From Polynucleobacter sp. Tro8-14-1 (lineage in GTDB: Bacteria; Pseudomonadota; Gammaproteobacteria; Burkholderiales; Burkholderiaceae): 64,000 nucleotides of DNA. The stretch is taken from contig NZ_JACVPX010000006.1 in the NCBI RefSeq assembly GCF_018881655.1, forward strand, positions 62,001-126,000, read 5' to 3'. Shown piece by piece: positions 50,783 through 59,065 of this stretch; position 1 is the stretch's first letter; each line of letters begins with the position of its first letter. A program made the position numbers and the translations under genes. The notes under the pieces were generated by a model, which made no database searches, was not told the origin of the DNA, and worked only from the letters and a program-made list of their open reading frames with translations.

Positions 50783-51574
50783 TTAGGTTAGCACGAGGGA
50801 TTGAGTTCGGTAATCAACCGGACTTAATCCCTTTAGCTTTTCTTTGATTCGGTCATGGTTGTAGTAGTGGATATATTCCTCTAGTTCTGCCTTAAATGAT
50901 TTGATAGTCTCAAACTTCTTTTGATAGAAGAACTCCGTTTTCATAATCCCGAACCAGTTCTCCATGACAGAGTTATCTAGGCAACTACCTTTTCTAGACA
51001 TGCTTTGAGTAATACCGTGCTTGCGTAAGGTCTGTTGATAAAGCCCCATTTGATATTGCCAGCCCTGGTCTGAGTGCAGCATGGGTTTGTCTTTTGGTCC
51101 CAGTTGTTTAAATGCGCTTTGAAGCATCTGCATTACTGAGCTAATCTGTGGCCGATCAGCAATCTCATAGGAGATGATCTCTTGGTTATATAAATCTAAG
51201 ATCGGTGATAAGTACACTCGCTCGCCCTTGATATTGAACTCAGTCACATCGGTTACCCACTTTTGATTGGGTGCTTTAGCTATAAAGTTGCGCTCTAACA
51301 AGTTGGGGGCTGCCTTGCCCACAGACCCCTTATAAGACTGATAGCGCTTAGGTCTCACAGTCGATTTAAGTCCTAATTGAGTCATGAGCTTTTGCACTGT
51401 CTTGTGGTTTAAATGTTGATGTTGATTACGTAGCTCTAAATGTACCCGCCGATAGCCATAGCGACCCTGGTGGCGATGGTAGATTGCGCTAATTTGATTC
51501 TTAGCATCCAGATAGGGATCGGGCGCATGACTACTACTGGCTTTAAGCCAGTAGTAGTAAACGCTTTTAGCCAT
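50783..51574 (-). CDS. IS3-family transposase OrfB (DDE integrase)
   Basis: A 263-residue catalytic part with an rve integrase core. The DDE triad is visible: D in WVTDVTEFNIKGERVYL, D in MLHSDQGWQYQ and E in NSVMENWFGIMKTEFFY (35 residues after the second D). Upstream of the given ATG the frame continues open (reading IITELRPYYRLIDLLAIAK) into the end of orfA, in the -1 frame, so the active transposase is probably an OrfAB fusion made by -1 frameshifting. Confidence 0.93.
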   Translation of the reverse strand: MAKSVYYYWLKASSSHAPDPYLDAKNQISAIYHRHQGRYGYRRVHLELRNQHQHLNHKTVQKLMTQLGLKSTVRPKRYQSYKGSVGKAAPNLLERNFIAKAPNQKWVTDVTEFNIKGERVYLSPILDLYNQEIISYEIADRPQISSVMQMLQSAFKQLGPKDKPMLHSDQGWQYQMGLYQQTLRKHGITQSMSRKGSCLDNSVMENWFGIMKTEFFYQKKFETIKSFKAELEEYIHYYNHDRIKEKLKGLSPVDYRTQSLVLT

Positions 51575-51627
51575 CTTGGCGATAGCGAGTAAATCGATTA
51601 AACGGTAATACGGCCTTAGCTCAGTAA

Positions 51628-52140
51628 TTATTTGGGCTTGTTCTCTTTTGTTGCTTTGCTCTGAGCTAAGGCTTCTAACTTTTTTAGGTAGGCAGCCTGT
51701 GCTTCGGCATACTCCAAACGTCTTCGCAACTCTGCCGGCGTGAGCTCCGAGATAGGCTTTTTGAGTAATGCTTTGATATTAAATTGGGACATAGGCGGTT
51801 GTCCTCTCTGTCGATTGGCAAGGGCTGTAATACCGCCTTCATTGTAGAGTTTTTGCCATTGCAAAATGGTGGTCATACTACCAATCCCAAAGTGGGCAGC
51901 AGCTGGCCTAGCTGATATCTGATGCTGTGCCATGTACTCTAGAACCTGTACTTTGAACTGCGGGGAGTGGCGTTGGTGGCTGGGATTAAGACCACTATGG
52001 CCACGTGCTTGATAGGCTAAAGCCCATTTGCGGACATCTGAGTGACTAATCTCAAATAAGTGACTTACCCGCTTAAGACCACCTGACTTTAGAAACTCTT
52101 GAACTACCTTTAGCTTGAACTGCTTGCTGTACTTGCTCAT
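51628..52140 (-). CDS. IS3-family OrfA (helix-turn-helix protein)
   Basis: A 170-residue DNA-binding protein with two helix-turn-helix segments: SKYSKQFKLKVVQEFLKSGG with VSHLFEISHSDVRKWALAY, and QISARPAAAHFGIGSMTTILQW. A leucine/alanine-rich C-terminal helix (RRRLEYAEAQAAYLKKLEAL) may dimerise. It ends KENKPK at 51628; an ACAAAAG sequence shortly before the stop is a plausible slip site for the -1 shift into orfB. Confidence 0.92.
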   Translation of the reverse strand: MSKYSKQFKLKVVQEFLKSGGLKRVSHLFEISHSDVRKWALAYQARGHSGLNPSHQRHSPQFKVQVLEYMAQHQISARPAAAHFGIGSMTTILQWQKLYNEGGITALANRQRGQPPMSQFNIKALLKKPISELTPAELRRRLEYAEAQAAYLKKLEALAQSKATKENKPK

Positions 52141-52169
52141 AAAACAAAACCCCCTTGGTTGGACATAAC

Positions 52170-52193
52170 GTCCAACTTTTGGGGGTCAGTTCA
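52170..52193 (-). repeat. IS terminal inverted repeat, orfA end
   Basis: Read on the minus strand it begins TGAACTGACCCCCA and ends AGTTGGAC. Directly inside, GTTGGAC-ATAAC-GTCCAAC forms a small hairpin near the transposase promoter. Confidence 0.9.
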
Positions 52194-52247
52194 TAGGGTG
52201 GCTTTTCTTATCAGTGGCTAGAACGTTTCTTAAACACTTAATCTGCT

Positions 52248-53135
52248 TTACTCGGCAATAAAAGTATTCTCAAGCTTTCCAATACCACCCATCTCAACGA
52301 CTACAACATCGCCGTTCACTAAGTACTTAGGAGGTTTAAAGCCGATGCCAACGCCGACTGGAGTTCCGGTAGCGATCAAGTCTCCTGGGTAGAGGGTGAT
52401 GCCTGCAGAGACCGTAGCGATCATATTGGGGATGTCAAAAATCAGATCTTTAGTATTGGAGTTTTGGCGTAATTCACCATTGACCCAGCACTTGACTGGG
52501 ATATTTTCAGCATCGACTTCATCTGCTGTAACGACCCAAGGACCCATAGGGCAGAAGGTATCAAAACTTTTTCCTAAAAACCATTGCTTATGTCTTTGCT
52601 GCCAATCGCGCGCAGTCACATCATTGATGGCGGTATAACCCCAGACGTGTTTCATAGCATCTGCTTCGTTAATGCCTTTGCCGCCTTTGCCAATCACAAT
52701 CGTGAGTTCCGCTTCGTAATCGATGCAGGTGGATACAGCAGTGGGGATAATGACGTTAGTATTGGGTCCGGTTACAGACTCGGGTGGCTTCGTGAAGAAG
52801 ATTGCATGGCTTGGAATATCTTCCCCAGGTTTAGCGCTGCCATCAAATCCGCTGTTGGAAAATTCTTTAGCGTGCTCATGATAATTTTTACCGACACAGA
52901 AAATATTGCGACGCGGTCTAGGTACAGGAGCGAGTAGACGGATGTCGCTAAACGCATGCGTGGAAATAGGTTTTGGGAGCTTGCCTGCGAGGTCAGATTT
53001 GAGAATGGCAACAATGCCATCTTCACTAACGTCAACGCCCAAATCGAGCTCTTGAACTGTCGTGCCATCAGCAGACACAATTCCAACGCGAGTTTTGGTA
53101 GGTTCTTTGGCTAAAACAAATGCGGCATATCTCAT
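52248..53135 (-). CDS. FAH-family hydrolase, copy 3 (cytoplasmic)
   Basis: A 295-residue FAH protein without a signal peptide. Core motifs: IFCVGKNYHEHAKEFSNSGF, DYEAELTIVIGKGGKGI, YTAINDVTARDWQQRHKQWF and GDLIATGTPVGVGIGFKPP. Length and text fit 2-keto-4-pentenoate hydratase/2-oxohepta-3-ene-1,7-dioate hydratase (MhpD/HpaG-like) or acylpyruvate hydrolases. Convergent with the Tat-exported copy 2; divergent from the Bug operon. Confidence 0.88.
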   Translation of the reverse strand: MRYAAFVLAKEPTKTRVGIVSADGTTVQELDLGVDVSEDGIVAILKSDLAGKLPKPISTHAFSDIRLLAPVPRPRRNIFCVGKNYHEHAKEFSNSGFDGSAKPGEDIPSHAIFFTKPPESVTGPNTNVIIPTAVSTCIDYEAELTIVIGKGGKGINEADAMKHVWGYTAINDVTARDWQQRHKQWFLGKSFDTFCPMGPWVVTADEVDAENIPVKCWVNGELRQNSNTKDLIFDIPNMIATVSAGITLYPGDLIATGTPVGVGIGFKPPKYLVNGDVVVVEMGGIGKLENTFIAE

Positions 53136-53248
53136 GTTTGCTGTCTCCGGCTGGGGTTTTGTCTACGTTAACCCCTGTTTATTGTGATGAATCTTGTAGT
53201 AGGATAAAGAGTATAAATAATAACTAATTTACGTACTTGAGACAAAAA

Positions 53249-54235
53249 ATGAGACAAAAATATTCATTTGCTACTACCTTAGTCTTTTTATGTACTTGCT
53301 TGGCCTCTCAGGGGGCTATTGCTCAAGCGCCAGAAGCCTGGCCTACAAAGCCCATCACTATGGTTGTGCCATTTCCGCCGGGTGGCGTTGCTGATACTGT
53401 TGGTAGGCCGGTGGCAGAGGCGCTATCCCGTAGGTTGGGTCAGCCAGTGATTGTAGAAAATAAAGCTGGGGCTGGTGGTGGCATTGGCATGGCGGCAGTA
53501 GCCAGGGCAAAGCCTGATGGCTACACGATTTTGATGGCCCTATCGTCTATTTCAATTATTCCAGAGGCGGATAAAGTAGTGGGAAGAGAGCAGTCTTTTC
53601 AACTCAATCAACTTAAGCCGATCGCACGCTTTACAGCGGACCCAACGGTTTTGGTAGTGAGGGCGGACAGCCCATGGAAAGATTACAAATCTTTTGTGGC
53701 AGCAATGCGAGCCAATCCCGGTAAATACAATTTTGGTTCATCAGGAAACTATGGAACGATGCATGTGCCGATGGAGATGCTCAAGTCTTCAGAAAAGTTC
53801 TACATGGTTCATATTCCGTATACAGGTGCAGGACCAGCGATTGTGGGTTTATTGGGCGGCCAAGTAGATGCGATCGCTACTGGACCTTCTTCCATTGTTC
53901 AGCAAATTAAGGCGGGCAAAGTACGTGCATTAGCTCATTGGGGTGATGGCAGATTAGCTAGCATGCCCGAGGTACCTAGCTTTAAAGAGATGGGCGTTAA
54001 GGTTGAGTTCTCTCAGTGGGCTGGTTTATTTGTGCCCAGCGCAACCCCTGACTACATCACCAATAAGCTCCGTGAGGCTGCTAAACAAGCGGCGAATGAT
54101 GAGCGGGTGCGCACTGTGATCAATGGAGCTGGAAGTCCAATTCAATATATGGATGCGCCTGAATTTAAGGCCTACTGGGATAAGGAATCCGCTCAGATGG
54201 GTGAGGTTGTTAGAAAGATTGGCAAGGTTGAATAA
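53249..54235 (+). CDS. Bug-family solute receptor (TctC-like), copy 1
   Basis: Periplasmic binding protein of the tripartite tricarboxylate receptor family, 328 residues from ATG 53249. Signal peptide FATTLVFLCTCLASQGAIAQ, then the family motif WPTKPITMVVPFPPGGVADTV and IVENKAGAGGGIGMAAVARA. Bug receptors bind carboxylates such as aromatic or dicarboxylic acids. No tctA or tctB is adjacent. Its stop overlaps the aldolase ATG (TAATG), so the two are coupled. Confidence 0.92.
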   Translation: MRQKYSFATTLVFLCTCLASQGAIAQAPEAWPTKPITMVVPFPPGGVADTVGRPVAEALSRRLGQPVIVENKAGAGGGIGMAAVARAKPDGYTILMALSSISIIPEADKVVGREQSFQLNQLKPIARFTADPTVLVVRADSPWKDYKSFVAAMRANPGKYNFGSSGNYGTMHVPMEMLKSSEKFYMVHIPYTGAGPAIVGLLGGQVDAIATGPSSIVQQIKAGKVRALAHWGDGRLASMPEVPSFKEMGVKVEFSQWAGLFVPSATPDYITNKLREAAKQAANDERVRTVINGAGSPIQYMDAPEFKAYWDKESAQMGEVVRKIGKVE

Positions 54236-55032
54236 TGAAAAAACAATTACTTTCCCCTTTGTTTGCATTGCTTTTTACTCAGGCACATGCTGCAACCGTT
54301 CAGGAGCAGATGGATCAAAATATGGCAGTCAAGACAGCTGTTGAAGAGCTTGTTCTTGCGAATCATATTTTGTATGACCAAAATGCGGTAGATGGCTATG
54401 GCCATATTAGTGTTCGTAACCCAGCCAATCCTAATACATTCTTTCTGGCAAGAAGTGTCGCGCCATCAGTTGTCAAAATTGAAGACATCATGGAATTCGA
54501 TATGAATGGCAAAGCTTTAAATGGCGATACACGAGTGGCTTATGGTGAGAGATATATTCATAGTGGTGTTCTAAAAAATCGCCCCGATATTAATTCGGTA
54601 ATTCATGGTCATGCTGCACCCATACTGCCATATGGACTTACAGGTACCACTCTCAAACCCGTGTATCACATGAGTGCATTTTTAGGGGATGGCGCGCCTA
54701 TTTTTGAGATCCGCAATTTTGCTAAGCCCAATCCAGATACGGATATGTTTATTAGTAATGTTGAGCTAGGTGATGCTCTGTCTAAAACTATGGGTTTGCA
54801 GTATTTTGTTTTGATGCGGGGCCATGGATATGCTTCAGGGGCAGACTCCATTAAGAAGGCAGTCTTTAGAACGGTGTATGCAATTCAAAATGCAAGCATT
54901 CAGTCTGAGGCAATGAAGATGGGTCAGGTGCAATACCTTACCCCCGGCGAAGCTGTTACTGCGCAGGAAACCATTGAGAAGACCATTGGACGGCCATGGC
55001 AGCTTTGGAGTGAGCGCGTCAAAAAACCGTAA
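54235..55032 (+). CDS. Exported class II aldolase/adducin-family protein
   Basis: A 265-residue protein with a Sec signal peptide (KKQLLSPLFALLFTQAHAAT) followed by a complete class II aldolase fold. Zinc-site histidines are in NSVIHGHAAPILPYG (HxH) and LMRGHGYASG; DGYGHISVRNP forms the phosphate/substrate loop. Class II aldolases normally are cytoplasmic and act on sugar phosphates; an exported form must act on non-phosphorylated or small aldols in the periplasm. Translationally coupled to the Bug receptor gene. Confidence 0.85.
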   Translation: MKKQLLSPLFALLFTQAHAATVQEQMDQNMAVKTAVEELVLANHILYDQNAVDGYGHISVRNPANPNTFFLARSVAPSVVKIEDIMEFDMNGKALNGDTRVAYGERYIHSGVLKNRPDINSVIHGHAAPILPYGLTGTTLKPVYHMSAFLGDGAPIFEIRNFAKPNPDTDMFISNVELGDALSKTMGLQYFVLMRGHGYASGADSIKKAVFRTVYAIQNASIQSEAMKMGQVQYLTPGEAVTAQETIEKTIGRPWQLWSERVKKP

Positions 55033-55053
55033 TCATTGTTAAACTCTTGCATC

Positions 55054-55851
55054 ATGCAGATGCAAGCCCACTCCCTCGCCAAAGCCTTTTTACAGGGATT
55101 AGTGTCAGTATCCTTACTGCTGCTGCCATCGGTCAGCATGGCGGTCCTGCAGGATGAAATTCAGGTCTACGATGACGAAATTAATGCCAAGGGTGAAGCT
55201 AGTCTAGAGGTGCATTTAAACAGTACTCCCCGAGGCATTCAAAATCCCTCCTATCCAGGAGAGGTGATGAATAACAATGGTGTGCGGGTTACTCCAGAGT
55301 TTGCTTATGGCTTAGGCCACGATCTAGAGGCTGGCCTATACATCTCTTACGTGAACTATGACAACAAGTTTCAATATGCGGCGACTAAGGTCCGCATGAA
55401 ATGGCTACCAATACGCGAAGACAAAGGAGATTCTTTCTTTGCAGGTGCAAACCTAGAGTTAGCTAACGTACAACCGCAGTTTGAGGAATCTCGATACAAC
55501 AGTGAAATGCGTTTCATTGTCGGCAAGCATTTTGATGAGTGGCTTTTCTCATTTAATCCGGTTGTAGATATGCCGCTCTCGCAACCCTACGTAAATCAGT
55601 CGCCTTATTTTTCCACGGCAACTCGTTTATCTAGAGAGGTGACACCTGAGTTAGCGCTTGGGGTAGAGTATTACTCCAACCTGAATCAACTTGGTCAGCC
55701 CATCAACTACCAAAATACCCAACAATTGGGATTCTTGATGATGTACTACGAAGGCAAACCACTTTCTTTTCAGGCTGGGGTAGGTAAGGGCTTCTCTAAC
55801 AGCACGGATTCGTTAACGCTTAAAGCGATTTTTTCCATTCCATTAAATTAA
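55054..55851 (+). CDS. Outer-membrane-like beta-strand protein
   Basis: A 265-residue exported protein from ATG 55054, signal peptide LVSVSLLLLPSVSMA. The mature part starts QDEIQVYDDEINAKGEASLE and has many amphipathic strands (EAGLYISYVNYDNKFQYAAT, YFSTATRLSREVTPELALGV), ending LKAIFSIPLN. The design suggests a beta-barrel, but the C-terminal residue is N rather than an aromatic. It follows the aldolase by 21 bases and likely belongs to the operon; it may be an outer-membrane entry pore (inference). Confidence 0.65.
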   Translation: MQMQAHSLAKAFLQGLVSVSLLLLPSVSMAVLQDEIQVYDDEINAKGEASLEVHLNSTPRGIQNPSYPGEVMNNNGVRVTPEFAYGLGHDLEAGLYISYVNYDNKFQYAATKVRMKWLPIREDKGDSFFAGANLELANVQPQFEESRYNSEMRFIVGKHFDEWLFSFNPVVDMPLSQPYVNQSPYFSTATRLSREVTPELALGVEYYSNLNQLGQPINYQNTQQLGFLMMYYEGKPLSFQAGVGKGFSNSTDSLTLKAIFSIPLN

Positions 55852-55862
55852 CGCGATTAGCC

Positions 55863-56864
55863 TTAATCAGGCTTAATGTTGGCGTCCTTAATAACTTTGC
55901 TCCACATAGTCATTTCCCGTGTAATGCGCTTGCTGGAATCTGCTGGGGAAAGATAGTTCACATACACACCTGCTGCCAGCATGCGTTCTTGCACTTCGGG
56001 GCGCTGCAAAATAACCTTGATATCTGCGCTGAGTTTATCGATGATTGGCTTAGGAGTTCCTGCAGGAGCCAAAATACCAAACATACTTACAACATCAAAG
56101 TTAGGCAGACCTGTAGCTTCGGTGACGGTAGGTACATCCGGCAACTGACTAATGCGTTTAGCGGTTGTCACGGCTAGAGGTCTTAATTGACCTGCTTGAA
56201 TAAATTGTAGGGCTGCTGGAACTGTTTCAGACATCGTGAGTACTTGACCGCCCACTAGATCAGTCATTGCAGGGCCGCTGCCTTTGTAAGGCACATGCAA
56301 TAAATCTAAACCAAGTTGATAGCGAAACATTTCCATTGCAAGGCGTTGTGGCGCACCAGCTCCAGATGATGCGAACGTGAGCTTGCCTGGGTTGGCTTTT
56401 GCGTAGGCAATGAACTCTTTCATATTCTTTACGGGGACTGAAGGGTTCACTACAAACACCAGAGGTACCACTCCCACCACGTCAACTGGTGTGAAATCTT
56501 TCTCAAGGTTGTATCGAATTCTATCTTTATCAAGATTTGCGTTGATAGAGTGCGAGGTCAGGGCGCCCATTAACAGCGTATAGCCGTCAGCAGGAGACTT
56601 TGCAACCATATCCGCACCAATATTGCCGCTATCGCCTGCGCGATTATCGGGAACTACCTGCTGGTTTAGTGACTTGGAGAGCTCTTGCGCTATGATGCGA
56701 CCAATCACATCAGTAGCACCACCTGGTGGGTATGGAATGACTAGCCTAATAGGTTTGTCGGGATAGTTTTTAATAGCAGAGCTATTGGTTTGCGCCAATA
56801 GTGGAGTGGTGATCAGGCTACTGCAAAGGAGTAGGCCTAAGCCTCGAATTAGATGTTGTCTCAT
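55863..56864 (-). CDS. Bug-family solute receptor, copy 2
   Basis: A 333-residue TctC-like periplasmic receptor. Signal peptide GLGLLLCSSLITTPLLAQ, then YPDKPIRLVIPYPPGGATDVI and VPDNRAGDSGNIGADMVAKS, with GKLTFASSGAGAPQRLAMEM and LDLLHVPYKGSGPAMTDLVG as later family marks. No permease adjacent. Convergent with the outer-membrane-like gene. Confidence 0.92.
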   Translation of the reverse strand: MRQHLIRGLGLLLCSSLITTPLLAQTNSSAIKNYPDKPIRLVIPYPPGGATDVIGRIIAQELSKSLNQQVVPDNRAGDSGNIGADMVAKSPADGYTLLMGALTSHSINANLDKDRIRYNLEKDFTPVDVVGVVPLVFVVNPSVPVKNMKEFIAYAKANPGKLTFASSGAGAPQRLAMEMFRYQLGLDLLHVPYKGSGPAMTDLVGGQVLTMSETVPAALQFIQAGQLRPLAVTTAKRISQLPDVPTVTEATGLPNFDVVSMFGILAPAGTPKPIIDKLSADIKVILQRPEVQERMLAAGVYVNYLSPADSSKRITREMTMWSKVIKDANIKPD

Positions 56865-56970
56865 TTTGTATTTCTAATGGTGGGTTGAGTTACGATTTTC
56901 TATTATCTACAGATTAAAAATTCATGCGCTGCGTCAATGAACTGCAAATTTCCCTTATTACAATGAAGAA

Positions 56971-57252
56971 ATGAACCTTGAGTCCCATCAAATCGAGATT
57001 ATTGGATATTGCGCCGCATTCTTGACTACTATTGCCTTTTTGCCGCAGGCGATACAGTCTTGGCGCACCAAAGACCTATCGGGTATCTCCCTCGGGATGT
57101 ACTCCTTATTTACTGCGGGGGTGGGTTTGTGGCTGGTTTATGGCCTCATTATTGAAAAGTGGCCCCTCATTTTGGCCAATGCTCTCACCTTTGCCTTGGC
57201 GCTCAGCATCTTATTGTTGAAATTGCGTCATACTTCTAAATATCAGAAATAA
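56971..57252 (+). CDS. SemiSWEET-type sugar transporter
   Basis: A 93-residue three-helix protein: IIGYCAAFLTTIAFLPQAIQ with the PQ motif, LGMYSLFTAGVGLWLVYGLI, and ILANALTFALALSILLLKL with the asparagine of the sugar site. It dimerises to make a sugar uniporter. It stands 35 bases before the FAH copy 4 gene and may be co-transcribed. Confidence 0.85.
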   Translation: MNLESHQIEIIGYCAAFLTTIAFLPQAIQSWRTKDLSGISLGMYSLFTAGVGLWLVYGLIIEKWPLILANALTFALALSILLLKLRHTSKYQK

Positions 57253-57287
57253 AGCACTCATTCATTAAAATTCTTCGAAAGGTTTTT

Positions 57288-57980
57288 ATGTCTTCAGCAT
57301 TCGTGATTGATCCCCCAGCAGTAATTTCATTGCCTGTGACTGGCGATACTCGTCGCTTCGCCGTGAATCGTATTTACTGCGTTGGTAGAAACTACGCCGA
57401 TCATGCACGAGAGATGGGCCATGATCCTGATCGAGAGCCACCATTCTTCTTTATGAAGCCTGCTAATTCAATTGTGACTGATGGCAAAGATATTGCTTAC
57501 CCAAATTTATCAAAGGATGTTCACCACGAAATTGAAATGGTGGTCGCTATTGGTAAAGGCGGCGCAAATATCCCTGCAGAAAAAGCCTTGGAGCATGTCT
57601 ATGGTTACGGAGTTGGTCTGGATATGACTCGGCGCGATCTTCAAGGTGAGGCAAAGAAGATGGGCCGCCCTTGGGATACCGGCAAAGCATTTGATCAATC
57701 TGCCCCTTGCGGTGAGATCACACCAGCCAGTCAGTGCGGTCATCCTGCCAAAGGCGCCGTTAAGCTCTTAGTGAATGGTGAAGTTCGTCAAGAGGGCGAT
57801 CTCAATCAGTTGATTTGGAATGTGCCTGACACGATTGCTTATTTATCTACCTTATTTACCTTGGAACCAGGTGACTTAATTTTCTCCGGCACGCCAGCAG
57901 GTGTTGGCCCAGTTAAAAAAGGGGATGTACTTGAAGGTAGTGTTGCCGGTTTACCAAACTTAAAAACAAAAATTCTTTAA
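57288..57980 (+). CDS. FAH-family hydrolase, copy 4 (short form)
   Basis: A 230-residue cytoplasmic FAH protein of the short acylpyruvase/oxaloacetate decarboxylase type (YcgM/FAHD1-like). Core pieces: IYCVGRNYADHAREMGHDPD, HHEIEMVVAIGKGG (metal ligands), GYGVGLDMTRRDLQ and GDLIFSGTPAGVGPVKKGD. The FAHD1-like loop NYADHAREMG supports acylpyruvate or fumarylpyruvate hydrolysis. Gene 21 bases before the alpha/beta hydrolase gene. Confidence 0.9.
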   Translation: MSSAFVIDPPAVISLPVTGDTRRFAVNRIYCVGRNYADHAREMGHDPDREPPFFFMKPANSIVTDGKDIAYPNLSKDVHHEIEMVVAIGKGGANIPAEKALEHVYGYGVGLDMTRRDLQGEAKKMGRPWDTGKAFDQSAPCGEITPASQCGHPAKGAVKLLVNGEVRQEGDLNQLIWNVPDTIAYLSTLFTLEPGDLIFSGTPAGVGPVKKGDVLEGSVAGLPNLKTKIL

Positions 57981-58001
57981 ATCAAAAAGAAAGTCGGATT
58001 G

Positions 58002-59051
58002 ATGACAAGTTTTCTCAAGAAAGTATTGCTGATTAGTGCAACGTTAGTTGCATCGGTTTTTTTGGTTTCATGTGCTAATACTGAGAAGACCTCATCAACT
58101 CCACCTGCCAGTCTTTATGCTGATGCAGCTCCTTTAGATTTGCGAATCAGCAAATGGCCTTACCCGTACCCACTCAAAGAATTTAAAACTTCTTTACAGG
58201 GGCAAGCAGCAAGCATGATGTATATGGATGTTGCGGCCTTAGGCAAGCAAAAGGGTGTGGTGGTGTTATTTCATGGCAAGAATTTCTCCAGTGATTATTG
58301 GTCCTTCACTATTGCAGGCCTTTCAAAGGCCGGCTATCGTGTGATTGCTCCTGATCAGATTGGCTTCGGAAAGTCTTCTAAGCCAGATGTGGCATACCAC
58401 TTTGATGATTTAGCTGTCAATACGCAAGACTTACTGAAGTCCCTCAATATTAAGCAGGTTTCAGTCATAGCGAACTCCATGGGCGGCATGGTAGGTATTC
58501 GTTTTGCGCGCTTATACCCACAAACTGTCCAAAAGCTAGTATTGGAGAACCCTTTAGGACTTGAGGATTACAGCAAAGACATCCCTCCGCAACAGAATGA
58601 CGATTTGCTTAAGCTAGAGATGGCTCAGACTGAAGCGAGTTATCGCCGCTTTCTGCAAAGTTATTTTCCAAACTGGCAGCCTGCTTATGAAAAGTTTGTA
58701 GAGGTCTATGTGCGCGTGCAAAAAGGTCCAGACTATCCGGCCTATGCAAAGACTTCAGTGCTGACTTACCAAATGATTGCTGAAAAACCAGTGGTCAATG
58801 ATTTGCCACAATTAAAGATGCCGGTGTTATTGGTGATTGGCCAAAAAGACCGTACAGTATTTGGTCGACGCTTTGCCCCACCAGAGGCAGTGAAGTCCTT
58901 GGGCAACTTTCCAGAGTTAGGTAAGAAAGCGCAAGCAGCTATTCCGAATGCAAAGCTAGTGCCAGTTGAAAATGTGGGGCACGTACCTCACGTTGAGGTG
59001 CCCGATCAGTTCCTGAAAATCGTGGTGGAGTTTTTAAACTCTAAAAGCTAG
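58002..59051 (+). CDS. Alpha/beta hydrolase lipoprotein
   Basis: A 349-residue alpha/beta hydrolase with a lipoprotein signal (LLISATLVASVFLVSC, lipobox LVSC, lipidated C at about residue 25). The fold shows the oxyanion region VVLFHGKNFSSDYW, the nucleophile elbow IANSMGGMVGIR (S in NSMGG), an aspartate in GQKDRTVFG and the catalytic histidine in ENVGHVPHVE. It would sit on the inner leaflet of the outer membrane and cleave an ester or C-C bond outside the cytoplasm. Same strand as FAH copy 4. Confidence 0.85.
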   Translation: MTSFLKKVLLISATLVASVFLVSCANTEKTSSTPPASLYADAAPLDLRISKWPYPYPLKEFKTSLQGQAASMMYMDVAALGKQKGVVVLFHGKNFSSDYWSFTIAGLSKAGYRVIAPDQIGFGKSSKPDVAYHFDDLAVNTQDLLKSLNIKQVSVIANSMGGMVGIRFARLYPQTVQKLVLENPLGLEDYSKDIPPQQNDDLLKLEMAQTEASYRRFLQSYFPNWQPAYEKFVEVYVRVQKGPDYPAYAKTSVLTYQMIAEKPVVNDLPQLKMPVLLVIGQKDRTVFGRRFAPPEAVKSLGNFPELGKKAQAAIPNAKLVPVENVGHVPHVEVPDQFLKIVVEFLNSKS

Positions 59052-59065
59052 TCCAGCAGCCTTAC

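Larger units (their letters stand above)
50752..52193 (-). mobile_element. IS3-family insertion sequence, IS150-like group
   Basis: A 1442-bp element with 24-bp terminal inverted repeats differing at 2 positions. It carries orfA (52140 to 51628) and orfB (51574 to 50783) on the minus strand, the standard two-frame IS3 arrangement. The length, long two-HTH orfA and TG...CA ends fit the IS150 group. Both frames are intact, so it could be active. No clear target-site duplication is visible (GAA left, TAG right). Confidence 0.93.
50735..52209. terminator. Terminator hairpin interrupted by the insertion sequence
   Basis: Left arm AAGAAAAGCCACCC (50735-50748) and right arm GGGTGGCTTTTCTT (52196-52209) are perfectly complementary over 14 bases, with the whole IS in the loop (GA before, TA after). 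Without the IS this would be a bidirectional terminator serving two convergent FAH genes. Confidence 0.8.

Noticed and set aside
50749-52196. Target-site duplication of the IS
   Set aside because: The bases next to the ends (GAA and TAG) do not match, so no duplication of 3 or more bases can be claimed.
55851-55880. Hairpin around the convergent ends of the outer-membrane-like gene and Bug copy 2
   Set aside because: The GCCT/AGGC stem is short, bulged and has no T-tract.
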